A stretch of DNA of 64,000 bases from Salsipaludibacter sp963812245. GTDB lineage: Bacteria > Actinomycetota > Nitriliruptoria > Nitriliruptorales > Nitriliruptoraceae. The notes below the pieces were generated by a model. The model was not told where the DNA came from. It saw only the letters and a list, made by a program, of their open reading frames with translations, and made no database searches. The stretch covers positions 992,001 to 1,056,000 of the forward strand of contig CAWEUK010000002.1 in NCBI GenBank assembly GCA_963812245.1, written 5' to 3'. Below are positions 57,173 through 64,000 of this stretch, one piece after another (the first letter of the stretch is position 1; each line of letters starts with the position of its first letter). The translations under genes were made by a program, and so were the position numbers.

Positions 57173-57999
57173 GCGACCAGCCACCCCCACCTCCGACACC
57201 CCCAGGTTCGACCCCGACGCCGGCAGGTCGACCGCCGCCGCCGCAGCCGCCGTCCGCCCCGACCTCGCCCACGGGCGGGATCCCGCCCGGTTCGCAACTG
57301 ACATGGGACGTCGGTGACGGGGTCGGCCGTGCCTGGGAACTGTTTCGCCAGGCGCCCGGGGCCTGGGTCGGTGCCATCCTGGCCCTGGTCGCCGTGAGCA
57401 TGCTGCCGATCGTGGTCTTCGCGATCGCGTTCAGTGGCGACGTCGCGGCTGGGGGCGACGTCGCGTCTGGGGGCGACGTCGCTGTCGGTGGCGAGCTCGG
57501 GGTGGCGGCAACGGTGGCGATGGTGGTGGTCAGCGTGGTGGTCGTCGTCGCCAGTTTCGTGGTGGCGGTGGGTGTCTACCGCGCGTCGCTCGCTGCCGTG
57601 GACGGTCGTGAGGTCACGTTCGGCACGTTCTTCGAGTTGCACCGCCTCGGCGCAGTCCTGGGCACGATCCTGCTGGTCGCGCTCGGCACGATAGTGGGCC
57701 TGGTCCTGTGCATCCTGCCGGGCCTGGTGTTCGCCGTCATGGCGATGTGGGCACCCCTGTTCGTCATGGATGGCCACAGCCCGCTCGAGGCCATCACCCG
57801 CAGCATTGCCCTGACCCGACAGCGGTGGGCCGATGCCCTCGTCGGTGTCGTCATGACGCAGGTGATCGCCACGGTCGGCATGCTCGCGTGCGGGATCGGG
57901 TTGCTGATCGCCTCCCCGGTCAGCTGGTTGTTGACGGCGTGGCTGTATCGCCACATGGTTGGCATGTCGGACCTTGCCGAGACCGCACCAGCCTCGTGA
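57169..57999 (+). CDS. Multi-helix membrane protein with proline-rich N-terminus
   Basis: A 276-residue protein of unknown function. The first 45 residues are almost entirely Pro, Thr, Ser and Gly. DVGDGVGRAWELFRQAPGAW leads into about six helices, and SPLEAITRSIALTRQRWADA is a conserved amphipathic segment found in bacterial membrane proteins that contain glycerophosphoryl-diesterase-like or DUF975-like membrane domains. A loop after the first helix repeats GGDVA three times, encoded by 18-bp repeats. Translationally coupled to gltX. Confidence 0.7.
   Translation: MSDQPPPPPTPPGSTPTPAGRPPPPQPPSAPTSPTGGIPPGSQLTWDVGDGVGRAWELFRQAPGAWVGAILALVAVSMLPIVVFAIAFSGDVAAGGDVASGGDVAVGGELGVAATVAMVVVSVVVVVASFVVAVGVYRASLAAVDGREVTFGTFFELHRLGAVLGTILLVALGTIVGLVLCILPGLVFAVMAMWAPLFVMDGHSPLEAITRSIALTRQRWADALVGVVMTQVIATVGMLACGIGLLIASPVSWLLTAWLYRHMVGMSDLAETAPAS
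57436..57489 (+). repeat. Three-unit 18-bp in-frame tandem repeat
   Basis: GGCGACGTCGCGGCTGGG (57436-57453) with close copies at 57454-57471 and 57472-57489. They encode GDVAAG, GDVASG and GDVAVG in the membrane-protein gene, all in frame. Confidence 0.88.
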
Positions 58000-58006
58000 G
58001 TACGCC

Positions 58007-59125
58007 GTGACGGACTGGCAGGACGGGTCTGGTGCCGCCCCGCCGCCGGCGGTGCCCGGGTGGCCGTTCACGGAAGTCCTCGAGTCCCAGGGCGTCGTAC
58101 TGGCACGTCCGCGGGTGGCGGACGCCGAGGCGCTGTACGCGCTGCAGTCGGACCCGCGGCTGTACGTGGACGTCCCGGCGGCGTGGCGGGTGCAGTCGAT
58201 CGTCGGCCAGGCCGACGACATCCGACGCTACGTGGCCCACTGGCACGAGTACGGGTTCGGCTACTGGGTGGTGTGGCCCGCGGGGACCGATCCCGCGTCG
58301 CCGGGTGGCGGGGTGCAGCCACGAGGGGTGGCCGGCCTGCGCTGGATGTGGTGGCGTGGTGAGTGGGTCCTGAACGTGTTCGTGCGCTTCGCCGCCGCGG
58401 CGCAGCGACGGGGACTGGCCACCGCCGTCCTGGGCCATGCGATGTCGCGCCTCGATGCGGACCTGGCCCAGCCGGTGCGTGTCGTGGTGCGCACGCGTGA
58501 GGCGAACGCCGCCATGGTGGCCCTGGCCCGACGACTCGGCATGGTCGACACCGGTCACGAAGAACGCGAGATGGGGACCTACCGGGTCCTCGAAGGACTG
58601 GTGGGCTGGCCAGGCGCCACGCCGACTGCGGCGCCCGATGTCCGTGTTCGCGCCGCCGGTCCGTGGATCGTGCAGGCGCACGTGCCCGTCGTCACGGGCA
58701 TGGTCCCACCACGGGACGGGCCCGCCGGGGTGGTGGCGCCGGACCCTCGGCACGGGGACGTCGCGCTGTGCCGGTGTGGCGACACGGACACGCCGCCGAC
58801 GTGCGACCGCAGCCACGTCGGCGTGGCGATGGCCGACCTCGCGTGTACGGCGATCGATGACCAACTGCGCACGACTGCGGCGGCCTGTCCCGCCGGATCC
58901 GTGCTCGTGCTGGCTCCGGAGGGACGGCGGGCGGAACGAGCCGACGAGGACCGCGACACCCGTGGCGGCGGTGATCGCCCGGGGATGTCCCCGTACGGCC
59001 GGGTGGTGGCGGTCGGTGCCGGTGTGAGGCTGCGGTTGCTGGATGGGCGCCTCGTTCGTGCCCCCGTGCCGGTGATCGCGTGCCGATGCGGCGCGCATGT
59101 CACGCCGGTGGTGTCGACGAGGTGA
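58007..59125 (+). CDS. GNAT acetyltransferase fused to a CDGSH-type iron-sulfur domain
   Basis: A 372-residue protein. The N-terminal half (to about 200) is a RimJ/RimL-like GNAT fold: LESQGVVLARPRVADAEALY, WVLNVFVRFAAAAQRRGLAT as the acetyl-CoA loop, and TREANAAMVALARRLGMVDT. The C-terminal half contains CRCGDTDTPPTCDRSH, matching the CDGSH pattern C-x-C-x2-T-x3-P-x-C-D-x-S-H, except that the Gly after Asp is Arg; a further CRCG lies near the C-terminus. This would bind a 2Fe-2S cluster. The GTG at 58007 follows the preceding stop by five bases. The combination is unusual; function unknown. Confidence 0.78.
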   Translation: MTDWQDGSGAAPPPAVPGWPFTEVLESQGVVLARPRVADAEALYALQSDPRLYVDVPAAWRVQSIVGQADDIRRYVAHWHEYGFGYWVVWPAGTDPASPGGGVQPRGVAGLRWMWWRGEWVLNVFVRFAAAAQRRGLATAVLGHAMSRLDADLAQPVRVVVRTREANAAMVALARRLGMVDTGHEEREMGTYRVLEGLVGWPGATPTAAPDVRVRAAGPWIVQAHVPVVTGMVPPRDGPAGVVAPDPRHGDVALCRCGDTDTPPTCDRSHVGVAMADLACTAIDDQLRTTAAACPAGSVLVLAPEGRRAERADEDRDTRGGGDRPGMSPYGRVVAVGAGVRLRLLDGRLVRAPVPVIACRCGAHVTPVVSTR

Positions 59126-59192
59126 CGCGCGTGGCCACGGCCACCTCCACCCGCCCGGCCCACCGAGGCATCGGAGCCACGGGTTCCGTCGG

Positions 59193-59648
59193 CTACTGCT
59201 CGGCGGTGACCGTCACCACTGGGATGTCGGTGACCTGGGCCACCCGGGCAGGCAGGTCGGCCTTGAGCCAGTGCGAGAATCCCGACGGCAGGGTCGAGAT
59301 CAGGATCTCGTCGTAGTCGCCATGGCGCAGGCACCACCGGATCGAGTTCACCGCGTTGGTCGTGCCCACCTCACCCTTGGCAGTGCCACCGAGGTCGTTC
59401 ACGAGGTCGATCATCTTTGCCAGGCGATGCTCGGCGCGGTGCTTGGCCTCGTGTCGGGCTTCGCTTCGTGAGAGCTGCTCCGACGAGGCGCCCGGATGCC
59501 ACACGACCTGGTTGGCAGCCTCGAGTCCGGGCTTGATGATCGGCACGAGGACGTGGAAGTCCGTCGTGCCCGCGTCGATGCGGGTCTGGATCTCCCATTG
59601 CAGGCGCGGTCCGCCCAGGGTCTGGTTGGCCACGATCAGGCAGGTCAT
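59193..59648 (-). CDS. Universal-stress-protein-like (Usp/HUP fold) protein
   Basis: A 151-residue cytoplasmic protein. MTCLIVANQTLGGPRLQWEI and the end DYDEILISTLPSGFSHWLKA with IPVVTVTAEQ have the strand order of a HUP/Usp fold, and SGFSHWLK could bind nucleotide phosphates. The middle is polar and charged. Similar proteins in actinobacteria are unannotated or called universal stress. It stands alone; no close partner. Confidence 0.6.
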   Translation of the reverse strand: MTCLIVANQTLGGPRLQWEIQTRIDAGTTDFHVLVPIIKPGLEAANQVVWHPGASSEQLSRSEARHEAKHRAEHRLAKMIDLVNDLGGTAKGEVGTTNAVNSIRWCLRHGDYDEILISTLPSGFSHWLKADLPARVAQVTDIPVVTVTAEQ

Positions 59649-59740
59649 CAGGGCTCCATCCGAGAGGCGGTCTGGAATCGAGCCTAGTCATGGGTCGGTT
59701 GTGTGCGTCAAGCGCATGCCGATTCCGGATGGGGGTGCGG

Positions 59741-61165
59741 TCACCACACCGTGCGGGGCACGGGTGGCAGGCCCAACGCCGCGCGTGCGACGTTGTCCAG
59801 TCCGAGACTGGTGGCGGCCAGGTAGGACGAGTGGCCACCGTTGGCAGGTCCCTGCGGGAGTCTGACCGCCCCGGCGAACCCCATGGGATCGGGACCCAGG
59901 ACGGGCAGCATCGGCACGACGTCGCCACGCGTCGCCGCCACGGACAGCCGACCGTCGGCGAGGTGGAGGTCACTGGTCCGCCGGATGCCACTGCCCAGGC
60001 CGGGCGACCCCAGCACCACCAGGTGGTCCACTCCTGCCCGGTCGCCGGCCATGCGCAGCGCCTGGCCGGCCACGACGGATCCGTAGGAGTGGGCGACCAC
60101 GGTGTGCACGACGCCGGGGTTGGCGGCGCCAAGGGCGTTGGACCACGACGCGAGGCGGTGGGCCTCCGCCCGGGCGAGGTCGTCCGTGGCGGCCTGTCCC
60201 AGCCCCCAGGCCGGGCCCGAGGGCGCGTCGTGGCCCAGCCAGGCCACTGTCGCCACGCTCGGCGACATGGTGCTGGTCGGCGCGGCCACCGCAGTCCCGG
60301 AACCCGTCGTCGTCCGCGTGCGCCGCGTCCGCGACGTGTCCGCCATCGCTGCCAAGGCGCCGTGGAGCGAGGAGGCATCGCGCATGACGCGACCGAACGT
60401 GGCCAGCGAGTTGGCCATGCCGGGGACGAACGTGGCCACGTGGGAGGCCGTGGCTGGATCGCCCCAGGCAACGACCGCGCGCCCGTCGTCGGTCGGGTCC
60501 CACACCAGCACCCGGTCGGCCGCCAGGATCGCCTCGAGTGCCTCGATGCGTGCGCGCACGCGATCGGCACGGGCTGTCAACAGGTCCGCACTGACCAACC
60601 CGACGGCGTCGTCGATGCCGGCTGCCTCGATCGCGTCGGCCTCGAGGCGGGCAATGTCGCCGTGCAGGTGTGCGATTCGTCGTCCGACCAGGTGGCGATT
60701 CGCGGCATCCCGGCTGTCCAGGTCGATCCCGTCCAGGGCAGCGACGACGTCGGGTCGATGACGCCGTGTGGCACCAGCGAGTGTCGTGGGCAGCGTGGCC
60801 CACAGCGCATGGACGCGGTCGACGTCGTCCAGCGCCGCCAGGACCCGTGCGATGTCGTCGGGGCGGGCCAGGCCGGCGGCGGCACGTCCGGCCAGGGCCA
60901 CCAGGGGCCCGTCGACGAACCGGTCGTCGAGTCGCTCGGCCTCGTCGGCGACGAGATCAGCGACGGCGAGCAGGTGCAGCATGCGTGCCAGGACGTCGCG
61001 AACCTGCGCCAGCAGTGACCGGGGATCCCGGAACCCGGCATCCGCATGCCAGCGCGCGGCCACGTCGTCGACGATGGCCAGTTCGTGCACCACCCGGGTG
61101 GTCCCACCTGCTGCATCGTTGGTCCAGCGGCGCAGGCGGTCGGGCGCCACCATGATCGTCGTCAT
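59741..61165 (-). CDS. DUF1023 alpha/beta hydrolase
   Basis: A 474-residue protein. The N-terminal half is mostly helical (ELAIVDDVAARWHADAGF, LLAQVRDVLARMLHLLAVAD), the C-terminal half a DUF1023-type hydrolase: VLVWDPTDDGRAVVAWGDP, ATFVPGMANSLATFGRVMRD, the nucleophile in TVVAHSYGSVVAGQALRMAG, and VLGSPGLGSGIRR. DUF1023 proteins are common in actinobacteria, often beside WXG100-like genes. Its ATG overlaps the upstream WXG-like gene stop (ATGA), so the two are translationally coupled. Confidence 0.82.
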   Translation of the reverse strand: MTTIMVAPDRLRRWTNDAAGGTTRVVHELAIVDDVAARWHADAGFRDPRSLLAQVRDVLARMLHLLAVADLVADEAERLDDRFVDGPLVALAGRAAAGLARPDDIARVLAALDDVDRVHALWATLPTTLAGATRRHRPDVVAALDGIDLDSRDAANRHLVGRRIAHLHGDIARLEADAIEAAGIDDAVGLVSADLLTARADRVRARIEALEAILAADRVLVWDPTDDGRAVVAWGDPATASHVATFVPGMANSLATFGRVMRDASSLHGALAAMADTSRTRRTRTTTGSGTAVAAPTSTMSPSVATVAWLGHDAPSGPAWGLGQAATDDLARAEAHRLASWSNALGAANPGVVHTVVAHSYGSVVAGQALRMAGDRAGVDHLVVLGSPGLGSGIRRTSDLHLADGRLSVAATRGDVVPMLPVLGPDPMGFAGAVRLPQGPANGGHSSYLAATSLGLDNVARAALGLPPVPRTVW

Positions 61166-61449
61166 CGGCCCGATCCCCACACCCGACGGTTGTCGAACAC
61201 CCACCGTTCGTGGCGGTCCTCGATGTCGTCGATCGCGGCAGCCAGGGCATCCACCACGTCGAGACCGTCGTCGAGGCAGCCGTCGAGGCCGGCGGCCCAC
61301 CGGTCGTGCGCTGGGCCGGTCCATGCCAGCGGGTCGCGCTGGCCCTGCGCAACCAGGTGGCACGCACCGTCCAGGTGGCGGCGCAGGTCCGCCAGCGAGG
61401 CCGCGAGGGTCGCCGCCAGCTCGTCGTCGAACGGGTCGCCGCCGGCCAT
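61162..61449 (-). CDS. Small WXG100-like protein
   Basis: A 95-residue helical protein. LAASLADLRRHLDGACHLVA forms the first helix, then DPLAWTGPAHDRWAAGLDG places a W-x-G turn between helices, and VVDALAAAIDDIEDRHERWV forms the second. This helix-WxG-helix layout resembles WXG100 or LXG-type secretion partners. GGAGA precedes the ATG. Coupled to the DUF1023 hydrolase gene. No ESX/T7SS machinery is in the window. Confidence 0.65.
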   Translation of the reverse strand: MAGGDPFDDELAATLAASLADLRRHLDGACHLVAQGQRDPLAWTGPAHDRWAAGLDGCLDDGLDVVDALAAAIDDIEDRHERWVFDNRRVWGSGR

Positions 61450-61700
61450 GGTCTCCTCTCGCGCCGCTTGGGAACCCGACCCTACGAACGGATGGCGCTC
61501 GGCCTCGGTCGGCTTCGTCGAGCTGGGGACGAGGGGTTGCGGGTCGCATCAAGCCGTGGTGTGCGCATTTCGGACGGGATGTCGTTGGTGGTGCGCACGC
61601 TGGAGGTGGTCGGGGCTCGTGGGGTGGGGGGGGTACGGCGACGAACGGACAGGCACCAATTCGCGAAGGATGCGCGCAGCAGTTACCATGGCACGGCCCT

Positions 61701-61772
61701 TCGGGGGTGGTGTAATTGGCAACACGGCTGGTTCTGGTCCAGTTATTGAGGGTTCAAGTCCTTCCCCCCGAG
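61701..61772 (+). tRNA. tRNA-Gln(CTG)
   Basis: Acceptor TCGGGGG/CCCCCGA with discriminator G at 61772; D arm GTGTAATTGGCAACAC; anticodon stem GCTGG/CCAGT with loop TTCTGGT, anticodon CTG; T arm GAGGG-TTCAAGT-CCTTC with one G-U pair. CCA is not encoded. The start is T, as usual for tRNA-Gln. Confidence 0.92.
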
Positions 61773-61800
61773 CTGTGGGTGCTATCTTCGCGCCCCTTCC

Positions 61801-61851
61801 GCCCCGCCTGTGCGGGGCACACAAATGTGTGGCCTCCACGAGGGGCCACAC
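61801..61851 (+). other. Two hairpins between the tRNA genes
   Basis: GCCCCGC-CTGT-GCGGGGC (61801-61818) and GTGTGGCC (61827-61834) pairing with GGCCACAC (61844-61851). They fill the spacer between tRNA-Gln and tRNA-Glu and may guide RNA processing or partial termination. Confidence 0.6.
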
Positions 61852-61859
61852 CATGTCCT

Positions 61860-61932
61860 GCCCCCGTCGTCTAGCGGCCCAGGACGCCGCCCTCTCAAGG
61901 CGGTAACGGCGGTTCAAATCCGCTCGGGGGTA
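61860..61932 (+). tRNA. tRNA-Glu(CTC)
   Basis: Acceptor GCCCCCG/CGGGGGT (one G-U) with discriminator A; anticodon stem CCGCC/GGCGG with loop CTCTCAA, anticodon CTC; T loop TTCAAAT. No encoded CCA. The tRNA-Gln(CTG)-tRNA-Glu(CTC) pair near gltX is a usual actinobacterial arrangement. Confidence 0.94.
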
Positions 61933-61937
61933 CTGCG

Positions 61938-61967
61938 AAGCCTCGTCTGTCCACCCAGACGAGGCTT
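61938..61967 (+). terminator. Rho-independent terminator after tRNA-Glu
   Basis: AAGCCTCGTCTG (61938-61949), loop TCCACC, CAGACGAGGCTT (61956-61967): a perfect 12-bp stem, followed by only a short T run (TTTC). It also lies just beyond the end of the convergent LuxR-type gene and may work in both directions. Confidence 0.85.
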
Positions 61968-62051
61968 TCGCGTATCGGCGTTCGGTGAGGGTGGAGGTGG
62001 AGGGCGCGCATCGCCCAACGGCATCCTGAGGCCCCGTCATCACCGTGGGGG

Positions 62052-64000
62052 TCATTTGGCGCCGGCGGTGGAAGTGGGCGCTTGCCTCGCCCCTGGTGAC
62101 AAGGCCAAGCTTGTCCAGGATCCGAGACACGTGGTGACGACGGTGCGCGGACTGATCCCCAGCTTCTGGGCGATCCGCTTGTTGGTCCAGCACGGGACAC
62201 AGGTCGAGCACCTGCAACTCGCGCGTGGTCAATCCGTCATCCCAGTCTGTCGTGACGAGGTGGGCATCGGCACCTGGTCCGCTGCCGAGTGCCCGCCGGG
62301 TGGCAACAGAGCGGCGCGGGCCTCGACCACAGCGGGACGGCACCAGCAGGCCTGCGGTTCCTCGGCTTCCTGCAGCGGTCGAGGGAGCTCGATGTCGACC
62401 ACGTGCGGCGTGGGTGAGACCGGGCGAAGGGCCGCCATTGCCACCATTGGAGGTCGGTCCAGGCGCAACCAGGCGTCGCGGGCCGCGTCCAGGCCCCGCC
62501 GTCCGCGAGTTTCGCCTCCTCGCGCGTGGCGCTCGCTGTCACCAGCCACGCGTCGCAGACGGGATGACCGGCCCGCGCCGCGAGGCTCTCGACGCTTCGT
62601 CGGCGGTCAGGATGCCGTCCGGCCGGACGCGTGGCTCCGGCTCGGCTCGGTCCGAGGCGACGACCATCGCTCCATGTGCGGCGGGATCCGAGCGATCTGC
62701 GCGCTCGAGCGCCGTCCGAGGCGTGGCACCGGCTGACGGCCGGATCGCGCTGCCACGATGCCAGTGGCGGCTGGAGTGACAGGTGGAAGTGCCCGGCCGG
62801 CACCTGCTCCTGCAGCACTCCCAGGTCCGCTCGGCATCCGCTAGGCGGCCACGCAGGATCGCCAAGTCGACCCTCGTCGCGCGGAGCAGCGCTCCCATGA
62901 GACCGTGCTGGCGCCACGCCAAGCCCTCCGAAATCGCCTCGGAGGCCTCTCCCCACCTGCCGATCGCCACGAGGCAGTCCGCCAGGATTGCCCGCACCTG
63001 TTGCCCGACGGACCGTGTGACGCCCATCTGGTCGGCACGCCTCATCGTGCGCCGACCGATGTCGACGACCGCATGGGTCGAGCCCGAGCCGTGGAGCATC
63101 AGCATGCGGATGACCGTCGGGCGCAGGACCGCCCGGGGATCCGGCAGCTGCGCTGCGCTGGCCTCGGCCTCCATCAGTGCCGATCGAGCCTCGGCCCCGC
63201 GTCCCAGGCGTGCCAGTGTCAACGCGTGCGAACACAGCACGTCCGACAGCACCGCCGGGTCGTCGGAGACCCGTGCCATCGTCAGCGCCTCCGCCGTCCT
63301 GCTGGTGGCGAGCGCCGCACCGTCGTTGACCGGCAGGATTCCTGCCGACACGGCCATTGACAGCGCTCGGGCGGCCGGCGACAGGTCCTGCGCGAGTTCC
63401 CGGGCACAGTTCGTGGCCGCATCGATCGCACCTGCAACATCACCCGCCAGGTACGAGGACCTGATCACGGCGGCCCACAGCCGGGCCCGGGCGTCTTCGC
63501 CGGGACCCAACGTGGACAGTGCCTTTCGATAGCGAACGATGGCGACCTTGTGGTCACCTGCGCGGTCACGGTTGTCGCCAATCACCTCGAGCAACTCTGC
63601 CTCGTCCCATCCCTCGCGCTCGTCGGCCGGCACCCGTCGGAACCACCGAAGGGCGTTCTCAGCGAGCCGTGCGGCCTCAGCGTGGGAACCGCGGTCCGCG
63701 GCCTCCACGCCCGCCCGGGCGAACGCCTCGAGCGCTGGTCCGGGCTGTTCGGCAAGGCTCCACCGTCGCGCCAGGTCTGCGCTGGGCAGGGCAGCCCCCG
63801 GCGTCAGGTCCGGCCGTGTTGCGAGCACGCGTGCACAACCCGTGTGCAGTCGCCGCAACGTCATCGGGCGCAGGTCGTCCCGGATGGCTTCGTGCAGCAG
63901 GGCATGCCGGAACGTGTAGCCGCGGGCAGCTTCGTGCTCGATGAGGATCTCGGCATCCAGCAACTCGTCGAGCCGCTTCTCGAGGGTCGCCGCGGGCCAT
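62052..64000 (-). CDS. Large LuxR-type transcriptional regulator (LAL-like), 5' end outside window, frameshifted
   Basis: The C-terminal two thirds of a MalT/LAL-type regulator. From the right edge the frame reads KRLDELLDAEILIEHEAARG and YTFRHALLHEAIRDDLRP, the end of an ATPase domain, then TPR-like helices (ALEAFARAGVEAADRGSHAE, LLEVIGDNRDRAGDHKVAIV, SALMEAEASAAQLPDPRAVL). Several shifts between about 62840 and 62100 follow. The DNA-binding LuxR helix-turn-helix is still seen as GLTTRELQVLDL and later HVSRILDKLGLVTRGEA. In one frame a stop falls at 62052 after TAGAK. Signal and targets unknown. Confidence 0.75.

Noticed and set aside
61549..62343. A 264-codon minus-strand protein spanning both tRNA genes
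   Set aside because: Only its first part is real (the LuxR helix-turn-helix); the rest is antisense to the tRNA genes and terminator, reached because of a frameshift near the true stop.

Overview
The window is high-G+C DNA with the gene content and order of an actinomycete (Actinomycetota). The core run rsmI, tatD, rpf-type lysozyme-like factor, rsmA, ispE, tRNA-Gln, glmU, prs, rplY, pth, mfd is a conserved actinobacterial backbone, and DUF4191, septum-formation, DUF1023/WXG-like and Rpf-type proteins fit. I cannot place it below phylum level from this sequence; an early-branching class is possible, which is inference.

Layout. 1-6.0 kb (minus): sugar-uptake operon of ROK repressor, ROK sugar kinase, solute-binding lipoprotein, two permeases and the start of a GH3 glycosidase, behind a 25-bp operator-like palindrome. 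6.1-10.7 kb: SLC13-type transporter divergent from cysD-cysN-cysC (sulfate uptake and activation to PAPS). 10.8-18.0 kb: protein mannosyltransferase, then rsmI-tatD-rpf-rsmA-ispE. 18.1-20.9 kb: an acyltransferase island between two 222-bp direct copies of the ispE 3' end, followed by tRNA-Gln(TTG). 21.3-30.1 kb (minus): a translationally coupled group 3-type [NiFe]-hydrogenase operon (beta, cyclic-nucleotide-binding protein, gamma, delta, alpha, maturation protease, HypC, DMT exporter, DUF6390-type protein), followed downstream by a four-helix membrane protein and a small lipoprotein. 30.5-39.7 kb: KhtU/KhtT-like antiporter pair, OsmC, hydrolase, DUF4389 protein, ABC exporter, flavodoxin, YtfJ/GerW-like protein. 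39.8-51.2 kb: glmU, prs, a NikMN/CbiMN-Q-O transporter under a Fur-family-like palindrome, rplY, pth, DUF4191, mfd. 51.3-61.5 kb: methyltransferases, VOC protein, septum-formation lipoprotein, PLP-dependent dehydratase, gltX, a GNAT-CDGSH fusion, DUF1023 hydrolase with a WXG-like partner. 61.7-64.0 kb: tRNA-Gln(CTG), tRNA-Glu(CTC), a shared terminator, and a converging LuxR-type regulator that runs off the right edge.

How the parts connect. The hydrogenase needs nickel, and the only metal transporter here (42.5-45.3 kb) begins with an MHxPDG motif typical of nickel-type M components and sits behind a Fur-family-like operator, so nickel supply for the hydrogenase is a reasonable inference. tRNA-Gln and tRNA-Glu lie near gltX, as in other actinobacteria.

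Quality warning. Many genes that should be intact, including rsmI, rsmA and gltX, carry single-base frameshifts while keeping family motifs on both sides of each shift. These cluster (about 25.9-28.5, 54.6-55.5 and 62.0-62.8 kb) and often fall in short homopolymers, so most are probably assembly errors. I list such genes as single spanning CDS entries and mark them frameshifted.
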